A DNA stretch of 64,000 nucleotides from Bartonella ancashensis. GTDB taxonomy: Bacteria > Pseudomonadota > Alphaproteobacteria > Rhizobiales > Rhizobiaceae. The DNA lies in assembly GCF_001281405.1 (NCBI RefSeq), contig NZ_CP010401.1, positions 334,001 through 398,000 of the forward strand, written 5' to 3'. Under the pieces are notes generated by a model, which worked only from the letters and a program-made list of their open reading frames with translations, was not told the DNA's origin and searched no databases. Positions 27,112-39,413 of this stretch are shown here, in pieces. Numbering within the stretch: position 1 is the stretch's first letter; each line of letters begins with the position of its first letter. The translations under genes and the position numbers were made by a program.

Positions 27112-28680
27112 ATGAATAGCGAACCAATTCAAAAAAATGATGTTTTTATCGAACAGTGCGGCCACGGTAAATTTGAAGGGTTTCGTTTTTATGCCCATAA
27201 AAATAACACGGATAAAACAACAAAAGAACAGGATATCCTGAGCGATGATGATTTAATTTCTGCTTTTTCGCAACGTGCTGCACGTTTTTGTGCTTCAGCT
27301 AACGCAGATTTTGCAATCAGTTCTGATGGTATCATTCGTTGGATTGGCCAAGCAGTTGGCAAACTCACACCGACCGAAGATATTTTAATGCCCAGCTTCA
27401 TTCTTTTGGCTGATACGCAATTAACAGGGGAAAGTCGCGACAATGTCATTATACGACTAGAGCGCTTTGTTGCTTTTCATTTTGAAACTGCTTTAAAATC
27501 TCTATTTGATCTGCGCAATGCTCACCACCTTACAGGTCTAACACGTGATATTGCCTTACAACTCGTTAGCTCCTTGGGCATTATACCACGACGAAAAATT
27601 GCTAATATTGTAAAAAATATCGACCAACAATCGCGTGCAGAACTTCGACAATTTGGTGTTCGTTTTGGCGCTCTCCATATTTATGTTATACCTCTTATCA
27701 AACCAATTCCTGCTCAGGCTATAACGCTCCTATGGACACTTAAAAATGAAAGATGTGATACTACAGGCTTAAGTGAAATACTCGCTGCTTTGAGTGCTGG
27801 TCGCACCTCTCTGATTACTGACACAACCTACAACCCCCAACTCTATTCTTTGATAGGATACCAAATTTTGGGAAAGCGTGCTGTGCGTATTGATATCTTG
27901 GAACGCCTCAGTAACCTTATTCGCCTTGCTCTTAACTGGAAGCCCGGCATTAACCCTAAACCTGAAGGTGCTTACGATGGAAAGCGTTTCTTTATCACAC
28001 CAACGATGATGTCTATCCTTGGTGCAAAAGAGGCCGATATGGAAGAAATTCTCAAAGGCCTTGGTTATCAATCACAACCATGTGACCTTACTCTGCTTAA
28101 CAATGATTCTTCCGTTCAACAGCTCCACATCCAAAATGCAAAAACAGAGCATAATTGCCCTGAAGCGGAATGTGTAGGTGATCTATGGAAAGATATAGCA
28201 TTGCTAAATATGGCACAAGAACAGGCGCTAAACAAAACACAGAAAGATAAAATATTACCAAGCCACTCTCAAGAATCTTTGAATTTTGAAAATTTTGTAC
28301 CAGAAGCAGAACTCATCGGTGATTTTGCTAAACAAAAACAATCAGCCTCAGAGAGTAAAATTGTCTTATTGTGGCGTTACCAATATCGGAATACACGTCA
28401 TTCCTATGGTAACCATTCCCGATCGAGAAAAAAACCGCAAGATAAACATGTAAGAACTTTCAAAGACAAAAAAAATACGACAAATGGTACTCCATTTCAA
28501 AAGAACACAGAATACACAAAAAAAACGAGAAGAACCGGCCCGACATATTCTGAATCCTCGCATAAAAAATCTTCTCCGATGCGGAATGTTCCTGACCCTC
28601 ATTCTCCTTTTGCAAAATTAGCACAACTGCGTAATAGACTTGAAAATGACAAAACGGCCACTCCCCTTAAAAACAGGTAA
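27112..28680 (+). CDS. Orphan C-terminal region of a Suv3-like helicase (N-terminal motor missing)
   Basis: 522 residues. The protein matches the C-terminal part of the long (about 1000-residue) Rhizobiales ATP-dependent helicase that sits before fdxA and carD: AFSQRAARFCASANADFAI, GIIRWIGQAVGKLTP, the LTGESRDNV block and YDGKRFFITPTMMSILG are recognisable. No Walker A, DExH or motif VI exists, and upstream DNA has none. A variable acidic region (about 340-430) precedes a very basic tail rich in Lys, Arg, His and Ser. The frame is intact, so it may still bind RNA, but it cannot be an ATPase. Coupling with fdxA is close (21 bp). Confidence 0.75.
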   Translation: MNSEPIQKNDVFIEQCGHGKFEGFRFYAHKNNTDKTTKEQDILSDDDLISAFSQRAARFCASANADFAISSDGIIRWIGQAVGKLTPTEDILMPSFILLADTQLTGESRDNVIIRLERFVAFHFETALKSLFDLRNAHHLTGLTRDIALQLVSSLGIIPRRKIANIVKNIDQQSRAELRQFGVRFGALHIYVIPLIKPIPAQAITLLWTLKNERCDTTGLSEILAALSAGRTSLITDTTYNPQLYSLIGYQILGKRAVRIDILERLSNLIRLALNWKPGINPKPEGAYDGKRFFITPTMMSILGAKEADMEEILKGLGYQSQPCDLTLLNNDSSVQQLHIQNAKTEHNCPEAECVGDLWKDIALLNMAQEQALNKTQKDKILPSHSQESLNFENFVPEAELIGDFAKQKQSASESKIVLLWRYQYRNTRHSYGNHSRSRKKPQDKHVRTFKDKKNTTNGTPFQKNTEYTKKTRRTGPTYSESSHKKSSPMRNVPDPHSPFAKLAQLRNRLENDKTATPLKNR

Positions 28681-28701
28681 AATAAGAAGGAGCATAAGGT
28701 T

Positions 28702-29043
28702 TTGACTTACGTTGTAACTGACAATTGTATCCATTGTAAATACACCGATTGTGTTGAAGTCTGCCCCGTTGATTGTTTTTATGAAGGTGAAAATATGCTT
28801 GTCATTAACCCGGATGAGTGCATAGATTGCGGCGTTTGTGAACCAGAATGTCCTGCTGAGGCTATTAAACCTGACACAGAACCAGGATTGGAGCAATGGT
28901 TAGAACTCAACCTTAAATATGCAAATAAGTGGCCCAATATTACTGCACGAAAAGATCCTCTCCCACAAGCAAAAGAGATGGACGGCGTTCCCAATAAATT
29001 AGAAAAATATTTTTCAGAAAATCCAGGGAGTGGTGATTTATAA
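28702..29043 (+). CDS. fdxA: Ferredoxin FdxA (7Fe-8S type)
   Basis: 113 residues. Cysteine patterns [17 protein letters not shown] and [12 protein letters not shown] bind a 3Fe-4S and a 4Fe-4S cluster. It starts with TTG at 28702, supported by AAGGAG about 10 bases upstream. Rhizobial relatives have the same length and the C-terminal segment [20 protein letters not shown]. It transfers electrons; its partner is not shown by context. The gene lies 21 bp after the helicase-derived gene. Confidence 0.95.
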   Translation: MTYVVTDNCIHCKYTDCVEVCPVDCFYEGENMLVINPDECIDCGVCEPECPAEAIKPDTEPGLEQWLELNLKYANKWPNITARKDPLPQAKEMDGVPNKLEKYFSENPGSGDL

Positions 29044-29343
29044 TAACAAAATGAACAAAATAACCCTTTAAATGTCCAAAATATTTTATGTACAAATGAA
29101 AAATTCTTGCGTGAAGTGATTGATTTTTTTCATTTAAGATGCTAGAAGTGCCTTGATATAGCTTTTCTGCTAGGTATTTTGTTTCTGCTTTTTTGCTACA
29201 AAGTAAATCTTTGTCGTCGGAGGGTGTTTGTTTTTTCGCTCTACTTAGGTAAGCATACGGGTACTTGTTCAAAAAATTTAGCTTTCAGGTGTTTGACCTA
29301 TTTTCCAACAGTTGATTAGTAACAAAGGAAGTGAGTAAAAGAT
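29044..29343. other. Spacer between fdxA and carD
   Basis: 300 bp, AT-rich, without coding content. It should hold the carD promoter. No terminator with a clear T-run was seen after fdxA. Confidence 0.4.
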
Positions 29344-29928
29344 ATGACGTCCCAGCAAAGCAAAGGTCCCCACGCTCATGGCTTCTCAGCTTCTGAATAT
29401 ATCGTTTATCCCACTCATGGGGTTGGGCAAATTGTAGCTATTGAAAAGCAAGAAGTTGCAGGGCAACAGCTGGAGTTGTTTGTTATTCATTTTGCTAAAG
29501 ATAAAATGGATGTAAAAGTTCCTGTTACCAAAGCTCTTTCTATTGGCATGCGCAAATTATCTAAAGCTGATTCTGTTGAAAGTGCTTTAAAAGTTCTCCA
29601 AGGGAAAGCACGAGTTAAGCGGACTATGTGGTCACGTCGTGCACAAGAATATGACACAAAAATCAATTCTGGAAATTTTATTTTTATTGCCGAGGTCGTT
29701 CGTGACCTTTTTCGTTCAGACATGCAGCCTGAACAATCTTACTCTGAACGTCAGCTCTATACTGCCGCCCTTGATCGCATGGCTCGTGAAATCGCTGTTA
29801 TCAATAATCTTTCTGAAACAGAAGCGATTGATTTAATAGAGATGCATCTCTCTAAAGGGCAGGAGCATAATTTTGAACCTAAAGTTGATAAAATATCTGA
29901 AGAGAATGGGGCAGTTTGCGCTGCTTAA
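29344..29928 (+). CDS. carD: CarD/CdnL-family transcription regulator
   Basis: 194 residues. The N-terminal RNA-polymerase-interacting domain (EYIVYPTHGVGQIVAIEKQEV, then FAKDKMDVKVPVTKA) is the CarD/TRCF domain; the C-terminal helical domain (TMWSRRAQEYDTKI, AEVVRDLFRS, SERQLYTAALDRMAREIAVI) binds DNA. CarD-type proteins stabilise open promoter complexes, in alphaproteobacteria at rRNA and growth genes. AAGGAAG lies just before the ATG. It is monocistronic. Confidence 0.93.
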   Translation: MTSQQSKGPHAHGFSASEYIVYPTHGVGQIVAIEKQEVAGQQLELFVIHFAKDKMDVKVPVTKALSIGMRKLSKADSVESALKVLQGKARVKRTMWSRRAQEYDTKINSGNFIFIAEVVRDLFRSDMQPEQSYSERQLYTAALDRMAREIAVINNLSETEAIDLIEMHLSKGQEHNFEPKVDKISEENGAVCAA

Positions 29929-30448
29929 CAACGCTTTTCGCCGCTTAATAACACACGGAATTAAGGAAGCTTTTGTTTTCCAATTCTTTTTCTTGGTGTT
30001 TTTTATCTTTGATGCTTGATGTGTGGGATTATGTTTTATGTCTCTTGGATTTCGTGACATAGACGAAAGACTTCTTCTAGAAGTGTTTTTTTCATAAAGG
30101 AAGCAAGAAAATGCTGACCACATGCAGTGAAGATTGCGACCTTTTTAAAGTGAGTTGTGGCCCTTTAAAATATTAACTGTTTTTCCTTGAGAATGAAATT
30201 CTACAGGTATTTTATAATGCACGCGCTCAACAAAACGCACAAGCCCAACAAAACGCAAAACCTTTTAGTACAGCAAAGCAAGCAGAGCCTTTTAGTGCAG
30301 GGGGCAAAACCCCTCTCAAAATGAAAAACATGAAGATGTGAGTTCTCTTAATCAAGCAGAACTCCTTCTATTATAGAAGCCTTCTCCATTATAGAAGCTT
30401 TAATGGACGCGAATCTGCGAGATCTCCTCCCCTAGCAATAGCAGAAAA
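29929..30448. other. Spacer between carD and rpmF with short internal repeats
   Basis: 520 bp between convergent genes. Repeated words are present: CAACAAAACGCA twice, CCTTTTAGTRCAG twice, and TATTATAGAAGC twice near 30370-30400. The first two give a possible 35-codon ORF (30217-30324). Otherwise I see no gene or RNA. It looks like decayed DNA. Confidence 0.5.
30217..30324 (+). CDS. Possible 35-residue repeat peptide
   Basis: An ATG opens 35 codons with internal repeats (NKT twice, LLVQ twice; MHALNKTHKPNKTQNLLVQQ at the start). There is no ribosome site of note and no known domain. It is most likely a chance frame through repeated DNA. Confidence 0.12.
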   Translation: MHALNKTHKPNKTQNLLVQQSKQSLLVQGAKPLSK

Positions 30449-30628
30449 CTATTTTTTAGGGGGTAACACGGAACGCCCACGATACATGCCTGTTTTCAAA
30501 TCAATATGATGAGGGCGCCGTAATTCACCGGAATCCTTATCTTCAACATAGGTCGGTGCTTTCAGGGCATCAGCCGAACGACGCATACCCCTACGTGATG
30601 GAGAAGTTTTTCGTTTAGGTACAGCCAT
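30449..30628 (-). CDS. rpmF: 50S ribosomal protein L32
   Basis: 59 residues, normal length. [20 protein letters not shown] is the L32 hallmark, with a basic tail ([14 protein letters not shown]). The alphaproteobacterial form lacks the zinc cysteines of other bacteria, as here. The start follows GAAGGA (rpmF is read from the minus strand, with AAGGAG-like bases near 30630-30640). It lies 165 bp downstream of mtgA on the same strand. Confidence 0.97.
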   Translation of the reverse strand: MAVPKRKTSPSRRGMRRSADALKAPTYVEDKDSGELRRPHHIDLKTGMYRGRSVLPPKK

Positions 30629-30793
30629 GAAGAAGGACTCCAAATTAACTAGAGAAAAGACAGCGCCGAGCTACAAACAAAATTTTCTGCATAGCACAAC
30701 GGAATGACACCCCCCTATACACTGATTAAAGTCTTTTGACCAGAGTTTCATGCAAATTTTTATTCAATACTGCGTTTATGTTACCCACTATCA

Positions 30794-31513
30794 TCAATTA
30801 AGGCAATATGTATAAGTTTTTGAAAAAATAATCCGCTGTTCTATAATACGAGATAACGTTAAAAAGTGATCTGTCGTTTGATATGGATTTCGCAAATGAG
30901 GATTTGGTAAACTAGCAACAAAAGCGGCAACCTGTGGAATAGTCAAATCCCGTGCATGACGAGAAAAATAGTGGAGAGAAGCTGCCTCTACTCCATAAAT
31001 TCTGGGTCCCCATTCTACAATATTGATATAAATTTCCATAATGCGTTTTTTTGGAAGAATAAAATCTGCAATGAGAGAATAAATAATCTCAAGTCCTTTA
31101 CGCACGTAAGACCGACTAGGCCATAAAAAAAGATTTTTAACCATTTGCATTGTTACAGTTGATCCACCTCGCCATGGCTTTACATCATCATTTAAAATTT
31201 TCCACAAGACATCCCAATCTACACCATGGTGACTGCAAAAATTATTATCCTCCGACATAATAATCCCTGAAGGAACTGCAGAAGAAATATCCGAAAGAGC
31301 AACCCATTCACGCTGATAAGAATTGCCTAACAAAGCATCACGCATCATCAGAGTAGAAACAGGAGAAATAAAGTTCCAACGGTAAATAAACAGGAAAATA
31401 ATGGGAAGACAAAACAAAAATACAAAAAGGCAGACAACCCAATTAAGGAGACGATGGCAGTGGCACCATTTTTTTTGCCTACCGCGTTCTTTTTTTACAA
31501 AGCACAAGAACAT
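30794..31513 (-). CDS. mtgA: Monofunctional peptidoglycan glycosyltransferase MtgA
   Basis: 239 residues. It polymerises glycan strands from lipid II. One membrane helix (about 20-45) is followed by the GT51 motifs: SEDNNFCSHHGVDW with the catalytic Glu, RGGSTVTMQMVKNLFLW, and LPKKRIMEIYINIVEWGPRIYGVEAAS. ATG 31513 is chosen; a TTG two codons upstream is also open. It is divergent from ispA. There is no transpeptidase domain. Confidence 0.95.
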   Translation of the reverse strand: MFLCFVKKERGRQKKWCHCHRLLNWVVCLFVFLFCLPIIFLFIYRWNFISPVSTLMMRDALLGNSYQREWVALSDISSAVPSGIIMSEDNNFCSHHGVDWDVLWKILNDDVKPWRGGSTVTMQMVKNLFLWPSRSYVRKGLEIIYSLIADFILPKKRIMEIYINIVEWGPRIYGVEAASLHYFSRHARDLTIPQVAAFVASLPNPHLRNPYQTTDHFLTLSRIIEQRIIFSKTYTYCLN

Positions 31514-31592
31514 TTTCAAATAACCATTTCATTTTTTACGAGCTTATCATAAAAAGAAGCAATCTATTTTGCAAAAAATAAAGGAAGCAATC

Positions 31593-32495
31593 ATGACTGA
31601 ATTCTCGAATCTTCTTGCAAAACATGCGAACACTATCGAACAACGGCTTCACATACTCTTAAACCTCCAAGTTCAATCAGGAGAAATTTCCCGCCCTGAA
31701 GGCTTACTAAATGCCATACGCTACGGTGTTTTGAGTGGAGGAAAATGTTTACGTTCTTTTCTCGTCATTCAAAGTGGTGTGCTTTTTGGGGTTTCTCCTG
31801 AACACTCGCTTGATATTGGTGTTGCATTAGAATGTGTTCACTGTTACTCGCTCATTCATGATGACCTTCCTGCTATAGACAATGACACACTGCGTCGTGG
31901 CAAACCAACTGTTCATAAAAAATTTGGTGAAGCCACAGCCATTTTAGCAGGTGATGCTCTTCTCACTTTTGCCTTTGAAATCATTGCACACAAAGCTTGT
32001 GCGCTAACGTCACAAACAAGATTAAACCTCATCACAGCTTTGTCACAAGCAGCAGGTTTTGGTGGCATGATTGGTGGTCAATTTCTTGATGTTGATGCGG
32101 AAAATAAGTCACTTTCCCCTGACGATATTGCGACCATACAACGCATGAAAACAGCCGCGCTGATCAGTTTTGCTTGCCAAGCAGGCGCTATTCTTGGCCA
32201 CGCTTCTGAAGAACTAACACAACAACTTGCTGATTTTGGAACAAAGATTGGTTTAGCTTTTCAGCTAACAGATGATCTGCTAGACGTTACCAGCAACACT
32301 CAGCGTCTTGGAAAAACCGCAGGAAAAGATAAAGCAGCCAATAAAGCAACCTTCGTTAGTTGCTATGGTATTTCAGAAACACAAAAGAAATGTGAAGCTC
32401 TCATTGCTGAAGCTGAAAAGCTTCTTCACTGTTTTGGTGATGAGGCTACTCTCCTTAGACAAGCAGCTAACTTTATTGCAACACGCAGTTCTTAA
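31593..32495 (+). CDS. ispA: Polyprenyl diphosphate synthase (IspA-like farnesyl/geranyl synthase)
   Basis: 300 residues. It condenses isopentenyl diphosphate with allylic diphosphates. Both aspartate-rich motifs are present: SLIHDDLPAIDND (about 90-102) and FQLTDDLLDVT. GGKCLRSFLVIQS is the first substrate-binding segment, and GKDKAANKATFV follows the second motif. ATG 31593 is preferred for AAAGGAAG before it; a TTG at 31569 is open. It would feed quinone and undecaprenyl synthesis with the IspG product made next door. Confidence 0.93.
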   Translation: MTEFSNLLAKHANTIEQRLHILLNLQVQSGEISRPEGLLNAIRYGVLSGGKCLRSFLVIQSGVLFGVSPEHSLDIGVALECVHCYSLIHDDLPAIDNDTLRRGKPTVHKKFGEATAILAGDALLTFAFEIIAHKACALTSQTRLNLITALSQAAGFGGMIGGQFLDVDAENKSLSPDDIATIQRMKTAALISFACQAGAILGHASEELTQQLADFGTKIGLAFQLTDDLLDVTSNTQRLGKTAGKDKAANKATFVSCYGISETQKKCEALIAEAEKLLHCFGDEATLLRQAANFIATRSS

Positions 32496-32502
32496 AAGCA
32501 TT

Positions 32503-32547
32503 ACCGCCCTTATAATTACCTCTCTTACAATCACTGCCCTTACAATT
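32503..32547 (+). repeat. Three 15-bp imperfect repeats past ispA
   Basis: Units at 32503, 32518 and 32533 follow ACYGCCCTTAYAATT with changes. They lie just beyond the ispA stop, between convergent genes. Function unknown. Confidence 0.55.
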
Positions 32548-32686
32548 ACTTTTTCCGCAAACCAGAGATGACCTTTTCCAAGCAAATATCTCATTTGATA
32601 ACAACTTTGTGCTTTTTACATTCTGTTTTCTACAATCACAACTCATCGAGGATGAGACAAGGCAATCTTTGTTTAACCCTTTGATT

Positions 32687-33928
32687 TCAATTTTGCCCAA
32701 AGCGCACGTGAATATACTCCCCCAAAATTTTTTGAAATTCCTCAGCAATGTGAGGACCTCGTAGAGTTTTCACCTTTTTTCCTTCAATAAACACAGGTGC
32801 AGCCAGAACTTCTCCTGTTCCAGGCAATGAAATTCCAATATCCGCATGTTTTGATTCCCCCGGGCCATTAACGATACACCCCATCACGGCCACCTTTAAA
32901 CCTTCAATACCAGGATATTTTTTACGCCAAACGGATATATTTTTACATAAATCAGTTTCAATCTTTTGCGCCAACATTTGAAACACTGTCGAAGTCGTTC
33001 GACCACATCCAGGACAAGCCGCAACAGCAGGTACAAACTGCCTAAACCCCATAACTTGCAAAAGTTCTTGGCACACTTTCACCTCTCGTGTGCGATCTCC
33101 CCCTGGCTCAGGTGTTAAGGAAATCCGGATTGTATCTCCTATTCCTTGCTGCAACAAAATTCCTAAAGCAGCAGAAGAAGCCACTATTCCCTTCGTCCCC
33201 ATACCTGCTTCTGTTAAACCTAAATGGAGAGCATGATCTGAACGCTGTGCCAAAAGGCTGTACACAGTAATCAAATCTTGCACGTCACTCACCTTAGCAG
33301 ACAGAATAATTTTATCCCGCCCTAAACCAATCTCTTCAGCTGCAAATGCTGAATATAATGCTGACTGAATCACAGCCTCCCTCATAATTTCTGTGGCAGA
33401 CAGAGGCTCTTTTCGCTGTGCATTTTCATCCATTAATCGTGTCAGTAAAGCAGCATCCAGCGATCCCCAGTTCACTCCAATGCGTATAGATTTATTATAC
33501 TGGCAGGCGATCTCTATAATCTGGTTAAATTGCTGATCTTTTTTAGCTCCAAAACCAACATTACCGGGATTAATTCGATATTTTGCAAGTGCTTCAGCAC
33601 AAGCGGGGTGGTTGACCAAAAGCTTATGACCAATATAGTGAAAATCACCCACTAAAGGAACAACAATACCTAAGCGTTCTAATTTTTCTCGTATCTTGGG
33701 AACTGCCGCAGCTGCTTCGTCACGATCGACAGTTATCCTAACCAATTGAGACCCCGCACGCCAGAGCGCACCAACTTGCTCCGCAGTTGCATCAACATCA
33801 GCTGTATCTGTATTTGTCATAGACTGAACGACAATCGGATGCCCCCCACCAACAACAACATCTCCAACCATCACAGCAACAGACTGGCGACGTTTTAAAG
33901 GTTTTGATAAATAATATGCTGTGCTCAT
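32687..33928 (-). CDS. ispG: 4-hydroxy-3-methylbut-2-enyl diphosphate synthase (flavodoxin/ferredoxin)
   Basis: 413 residues from ATG 33928, which has GAGGAG before it; the open frame upstream adds 12 residues. IspG makes HMBPP in the MEP pathway with a 4Fe-4S cluster. [16 protein letters not shown] is the N-terminal mark; cluster cysteines are visible in ACPGCGRT and [11 protein letters not shown] near the C-terminus. It is convergent with ispA. Confidence 0.96.
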   Translation of the reverse strand: MSTAYYLSKPLKRRQSVAVMVGDVVVGGGHPIVVQSMTNTDTADVDATAEQVGALWRAGSQLVRITVDRDEAAAAVPKIREKLERLGIVVPLVGDFHYIGHKLLVNHPACAEALAKYRINPGNVGFGAKKDQQFNQIIEIACQYNKSIRIGVNWGSLDAALLTRLMDENAQRKEPLSATEIMREAVIQSALYSAFAAEEIGLGRDKIILSAKVSDVQDLITVYSLLAQRSDHALHLGLTEAGMGTKGIVASSAALGILLQQGIGDTIRISLTPEPGGDRTREVKVCQELLQVMGFRQFVPAVAACPGCGRTTSTVFQMLAQKIETDLCKNISVWRKKYPGIEGLKVAVMGCIVNGPGESKHADIGISLPGTGEVLAAPVFIEGKKVKTLRGPHIAEEFQKILGEYIHVRFGQN

Positions 33929-34848
33929 CAGCTCCTCGTCGCCTTTCAAACTCGGCTGCACCACTCGTTACCGCGGCAGTATACCGCAAAAGTTATTAGT
34001 CAGAAAAAGAAATATCAAACTCTCATGAAAAAGAATATGCCGTTGGAAATAACATGCATGACATAACAAATAATGGCCTATCCGCTATTTCATTTGTTTT
34101 AAAATTATGAACAAATCTTACATCAATATCCAAGTGCAAAATACCATCCCCTCATTGTTTTATAAGATTTTTCTAAAACTATCCTATTTTTACAACACCT
34201 TAACACCGCAATGCGCAAAGATTATTGAATCTCGGCGTTACTTAAATTCTAGAAAACACTTTCTTTTCTAACGATTGGAAAATTTATACAATACAAAAAC
34301 AACCAAGATTACATCCATTTAGTTTAACTCAAACCAATCATCAGTTATTTCCCTAAAACCAAACCTTACACCATATAACAATACTCATAAAACTACAGAT
34401 AAGACAGTAATATTAAAAATAACCCTAATGACGTGCAGAATCTAAATCCATAGCAAATAACTGTAAGACACTAATTAAAACAAACACAAAAATTATAACT
34501 CAGCAAAAACACATCATTCAAACTGATAACGGATCTTCAAGCATAACAGGCCATGCTCCTTAATATTGAAAATCATAAAAGCAATTTTAGAACCATAAAA
34601 TAGCAACCAAACAAGTGATCTCAATAGCTGGTTACATAAAAATCACCTATAGACCAGATAAAGCTGGGCGAACCACACTCATCTTAAAACTATGAGCTGA
34701 TTGCAAAACAAAAGAAGAAATAATACAGATAAAATCCTCTAACCTGGATTTTTAAAAAAATAACCACACCAGAGAAGGGCCTCTTCCAGCAGACAGGTAT
34801 CATCTCACCTTCTTTGCTATTTATGCCCACTTTATTTTGTCACTTTTG
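33929..34848. other. Unexplained 920-bp spacer with A/C-rich plus strand
   Basis: The longest gene-free stretch of the window, between ispG and the atp cluster. From about 34230 to 34760 the plus strand is conspicuously A- and C-rich and poor in G, with few T, without a frame longer than chance. A GCGG/CCGC hairpin lies at about 33971-33987. I see no tRNA, no known riboswitch and no ORF remnant I can name. The minus strand would be T/G-rich RNA, downstream of atpC. Confidence 0.5.
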
Positions 34849-35265
34849 TTATTTTGTCTCTGATATTCCACCAACCGCTTCTAATTGATGTAAAAAATCT
34901 TCCATTGTATAGTTAGTAGTATCGTTCAAATTTGTTTCCAGTGTAGCCCGAACATTCATCATCCTTTGTTCCAAATCATCAAAGGACAAATTATCAACTG
35001 CAATAACAACTTCAGCCAAAAGAGAACAGTGCGTTGAAGTAATGTCAACCACCCCTCCCCCAAGAGCAAATAAGCGCTCACCAGAAGAAGACAAAACACG
35101 GATAGTTCCTGGCATAAGATCCGCCATCAAAGGCGCATGACCAGCCATGACCGTCAAATAACCCGAAGATGAAGGCAATGTAACAGACAAAACCTTCTCT
35201 GAAAAAACAAGCTTTTCAGGCGACACCAGCTCAAACAAAAAACCTTCTACCCTTTTATGTTCCAC
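34849..35265 (-). CDS. atpC: ATP synthase epsilon subunit
   Basis: 138 residues. The F1 epsilon subunit links rotor to catalytic core. The beta-sandwich starts FLFELVSPEKLVFSEKV, followed by GYLTVMAGHAPLMADLMPG and FALGGGVVDITSTHCSLLAE. The GTG at 35265 is chosen because AGAGG precedes it and the length matches the family; a TTG at 35289 adds eight residues. It is the last gene of the F1 cluster, 48 bp after atpD. Confidence 0.95.
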   Translation of the reverse strand: MEHKRVEGFLFELVSPEKLVFSEKVLSVTLPSSSGYLTVMAGHAPLMADLMPGTIRVLSSSGERLFALGGGVVDITSTHCSLLAEVVIAVDNLSFDDLEQRMMNVRATLETNLNDTTNYTMEDFLHQLEAVGGISETK

Positions 35266-35313
35266 AGGGACCTCTTGTTCTTTCTCCAATAACCATCAAG
35301 CAGACAACTCCCC

Positions 35314-36933
<1,620 letters not shown>

Positions 36934-36946
36934 TTACCTTCTTAAT

Positions 36947-37861
36947 TTAAAGCGCTTCAGCACCTGCAATAATTTCAATCAATTCCGTGGTGATCTGTGC
37001 CTGACGTTGACGATTATACGTTATCGTCAATTTATTAATCATCTCACCCGCATTGCGCGATGCATTATCCATAGCACTCATTTTTGCACCCATTTCACCA
37101 GCAACATTTTCAAGCAATGCTCGAAAGATTTGTACGGAAAAATTCCGCAAAACGAGCTTATTCAGAAGAGAAGTAGCATCCGGCTCATAATCATAAACGG
37201 CCGCCTGCAGCTCTCTAATTTTTTTCGTATTACCAGAAAGGCTTTTTCCTTTTTTAACAGGCTCTTCTTCTACTGTTATTGGAATCAACCCTAAAGTCAT
37301 TGGACGCTGTGTTATTACCGAAACAAATTCGGAATAAAAAAGCGTACAAACATCAAAGGCACCTTCATTAAACAAATCAACAAGACGCTGGCTAATTTTT
37401 GCTGCATCAGCAAAGCTAACATGTTTAACAGAACGCAAATCAATATGATCAATCATCAATTCTTTAAAATCACGCGATAGAAGATCAGCCCCTTTTTTGC
37501 CAACGGTTAAAATTTTAACCGTCTTACCCTGAACATGAAGTTGAGAAATACGCTCACGTGCACAACGCACAATTTGCGTATTAAAAGCACCACATAGCCC
37601 GCGCTCAGAAGTGCAAACAACCAAGAGATGCACAGCATCCCTCCCTGTACCACGCATTAACAGAGGCGCTTCAACTTGCCCAATATCACGCTTTACATTA
37701 GCGACAATGGAAGCCATCCGCTGAGCATAAGGACGTGCAGATTCTGCAGCTTCTTGTGCACGATGCAACCTTGCTGCCGCAACCATTTGCATGGCCTTGG
37801 TAATTTTTTGTGTTGCCTTGACTGAAGCTATACGGTCTCTTAAATCTTTCAGCGACGCCAT
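36947..37861 (-). CDS. atpG: ATP synthase gamma subunit
   Basis: 304 residues. The central rotor shaft. The N-terminal helix [20 protein letters not shown] and C-terminal helix ([18 protein letters not shown], then [18 protein letters not shown]) form the shaft, with [11 protein letters not shown] in the globular part. Length is slightly above the usual 290. It sits between atpA (16 bp) and atpD. Confidence 0.97.
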   Translation of the reverse strand: MASLKDLRDRIASVKATQKITKAMQMVAAARLHRAQEAAESARPYAQRMASIVANVKRDIGQVEAPLLMRGTGRDAVHLLVVCTSERGLCGAFNTQIVRCARERISQLHVQGKTVKILTVGKKGADLLSRDFKELMIDHIDLRSVKHVSFADAAKISQRLVDLFNEGAFDVCTLFYSEFVSVITQRPMTLGLIPITVEEEPVKKGKSLSGNTKKIRELQAAVYDYEPDATSLLNKLVLRNFSVQIFRALLENVAGEMGAKMSAMDNASRNAGEMINKLTITYNRQRQAQITTELIEIIAGAEAL

Positions 37862-37877
37862 CTAAGCATTCCATTCA

Positions 37878-39413
37878 CTAAGAAAAACTCTTCACAAAAC
37901 AATCAAGAATAGAAACTAACTGATTCTTGATTGAATCTGTTATTTGCTTTTCAGTCCCAATTGCATTGAGAAGGTCGGGATAATCATCACGCAACAATAT
38001 CAATAAACTCCGCTCAAACCGCCCTACATCAGAAACAGCCAAGGAATCAAGATAACCATTAACACCAGCAAAAATAACCACAACCTGTTCTGGCGTTGTA
38101 AGCGGTGAAAATTGCGGTTGCTTTAGCAGCTCCGTTAGACGCGCACCCCTATTTAAAAGATGCTGTGTTGAAGCATCTAAATCTGAACCAAACTGCGCAA
38201 AAGCAGCCATTTCTCTGTACTGAGCTAACTCACCTTTAATAGAACCAGCAACTTGCTTCATCGCCTTAATTTGCGCAGAAGATCCCACACGCGACACAGA
38301 AAGACCAACATTCACCGCAGGGCGTATGCCTTGGTAGAATAAATTTGTTTCTAGGAAAATTTGACCGTCCGTAATGGAAATGACATTAGTTGGAATGTAT
38401 GCAGACACATCATTAGCCTGTGTCTCAATCACTGGCAACGCCGTTAAAGACCCAGAGCCATTTTCAGCATTCAACTTCGCAGCACGCTCTAAAAGACGGG
38501 AATGTAGATAAAACACATCTCCTGGATAAGCCTCACGACCTGGCGGACGACGCAAAAGCAAGGACATCTGACGATAAGCCACAGCCTGTTTTGAAAGATC
38601 ATCATATCCGATCAAAGCATGCTGACCATTATCACGAAAATATTCCCCCATGGCACATCCAGCTAAAGGTGCCATAAATTGCATTGGTGCCGGATCAGAC
38701 GCTGTTGCAGCAACAATGATTGAATATTCTAAAGCTCCACGCTCTTCTAAAACCTTAACAAATTGTGCAACTGTTGAGCGTTTCTGACCAACAGCAACAT
38801 AAATACAATAGACCTTATCCTGGGCGTTTTCAGCGCCCTTTTCATGGAAAGGTTTTTGGTTAAGAAAAGTATCCAGCAAAATGGCTGTTTTTCCCGTTTG
38901 ACGATCCCCAATAACCAACTCACGCTGACCACGGCCAATAGGAATAAGCGCATCAATAGCTTTCAGTCCTGTAGACATCGGCTCATGCACAGACTGACGC
39001 GGAATGATCCCTGGGGCTTTCACATCAACACGACGACGGTTCTTTGCCTGTAAAGGCCCTTTACCGTCAATAGGATTTCCCAATGCATCTACAACACGCC
39101 CAAGCAGTTCTGGTCCAACGGGAACATCCACAATGCTCCCAAGCCTTTGAACAGTATCACCTTCACGGATCTCCCTATCTGATCCAAAAATAACAACCCC
39201 AACATTATCCATTTCCAAATTCAGCGCCATACCACGCACACCATTGGAAAAGGAAACCATCTCACCAGCTTGAACATGATCCAAGCCATAAACACGAGCA
39301 ATACCATCACCCACAGATAAAACCCGACCAATTTCTGAAAACTCAGCCTTTTGATCAAAGTTTTTAATTTGCTCTTTCAGGATTTTTGAAATTTCAGATG
39401 GTCTAATATCCAT
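37878..39413 (-). CDS. atpA: ATP synthase alpha subunit
   Basis: 511 residues. The non-catalytic F1 alpha subunit. [11 protein letters not shown] (about 170-180) is the P-loop; [20 protein letters not shown], the [17 protein letters not shown] strand and [15 protein letters not shown] are typical. The ATG overlaps the atpH stop by one base (TGATG), which implies coupled translation. Confidence 0.98.
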   Translation of the reverse strand: MDIRPSEISKILKEQIKNFDQKAEFSEIGRVLSVGDGIARVYGLDHVQAGEMVSFSNGVRGMALNLEMDNVGVVIFGSDREIREGDTVQRLGSIVDVPVGPELLGRVVDALGNPIDGKGPLQAKNRRRVDVKAPGIIPRQSVHEPMSTGLKAIDALIPIGRGQRELVIGDRQTGKTAILLDTFLNQKPFHEKGAENAQDKVYCIYVAVGQKRSTVAQFVKVLEERGALEYSIIVAATASDPAPMQFMAPLAGCAMGEYFRDNGQHALIGYDDLSKQAVAYRQMSLLLRRPPGREAYPGDVFYLHSRLLERAAKLNAENGSGSLTALPVIETQANDVSAYIPTNVISITDGQIFLETNLFYQGIRPAVNVGLSVSRVGSSAQIKAMKQVAGSIKGELAQYREMAAFAQFGSDLDASTQHLLNRGARLTELLKQPQFSPLTTPEQVVVIFAGVNGYLDSLAVSDVGRFERSLLILLRDDYPDLLNAIGTEKQITDSIKNQLVSILDCFVKSFS

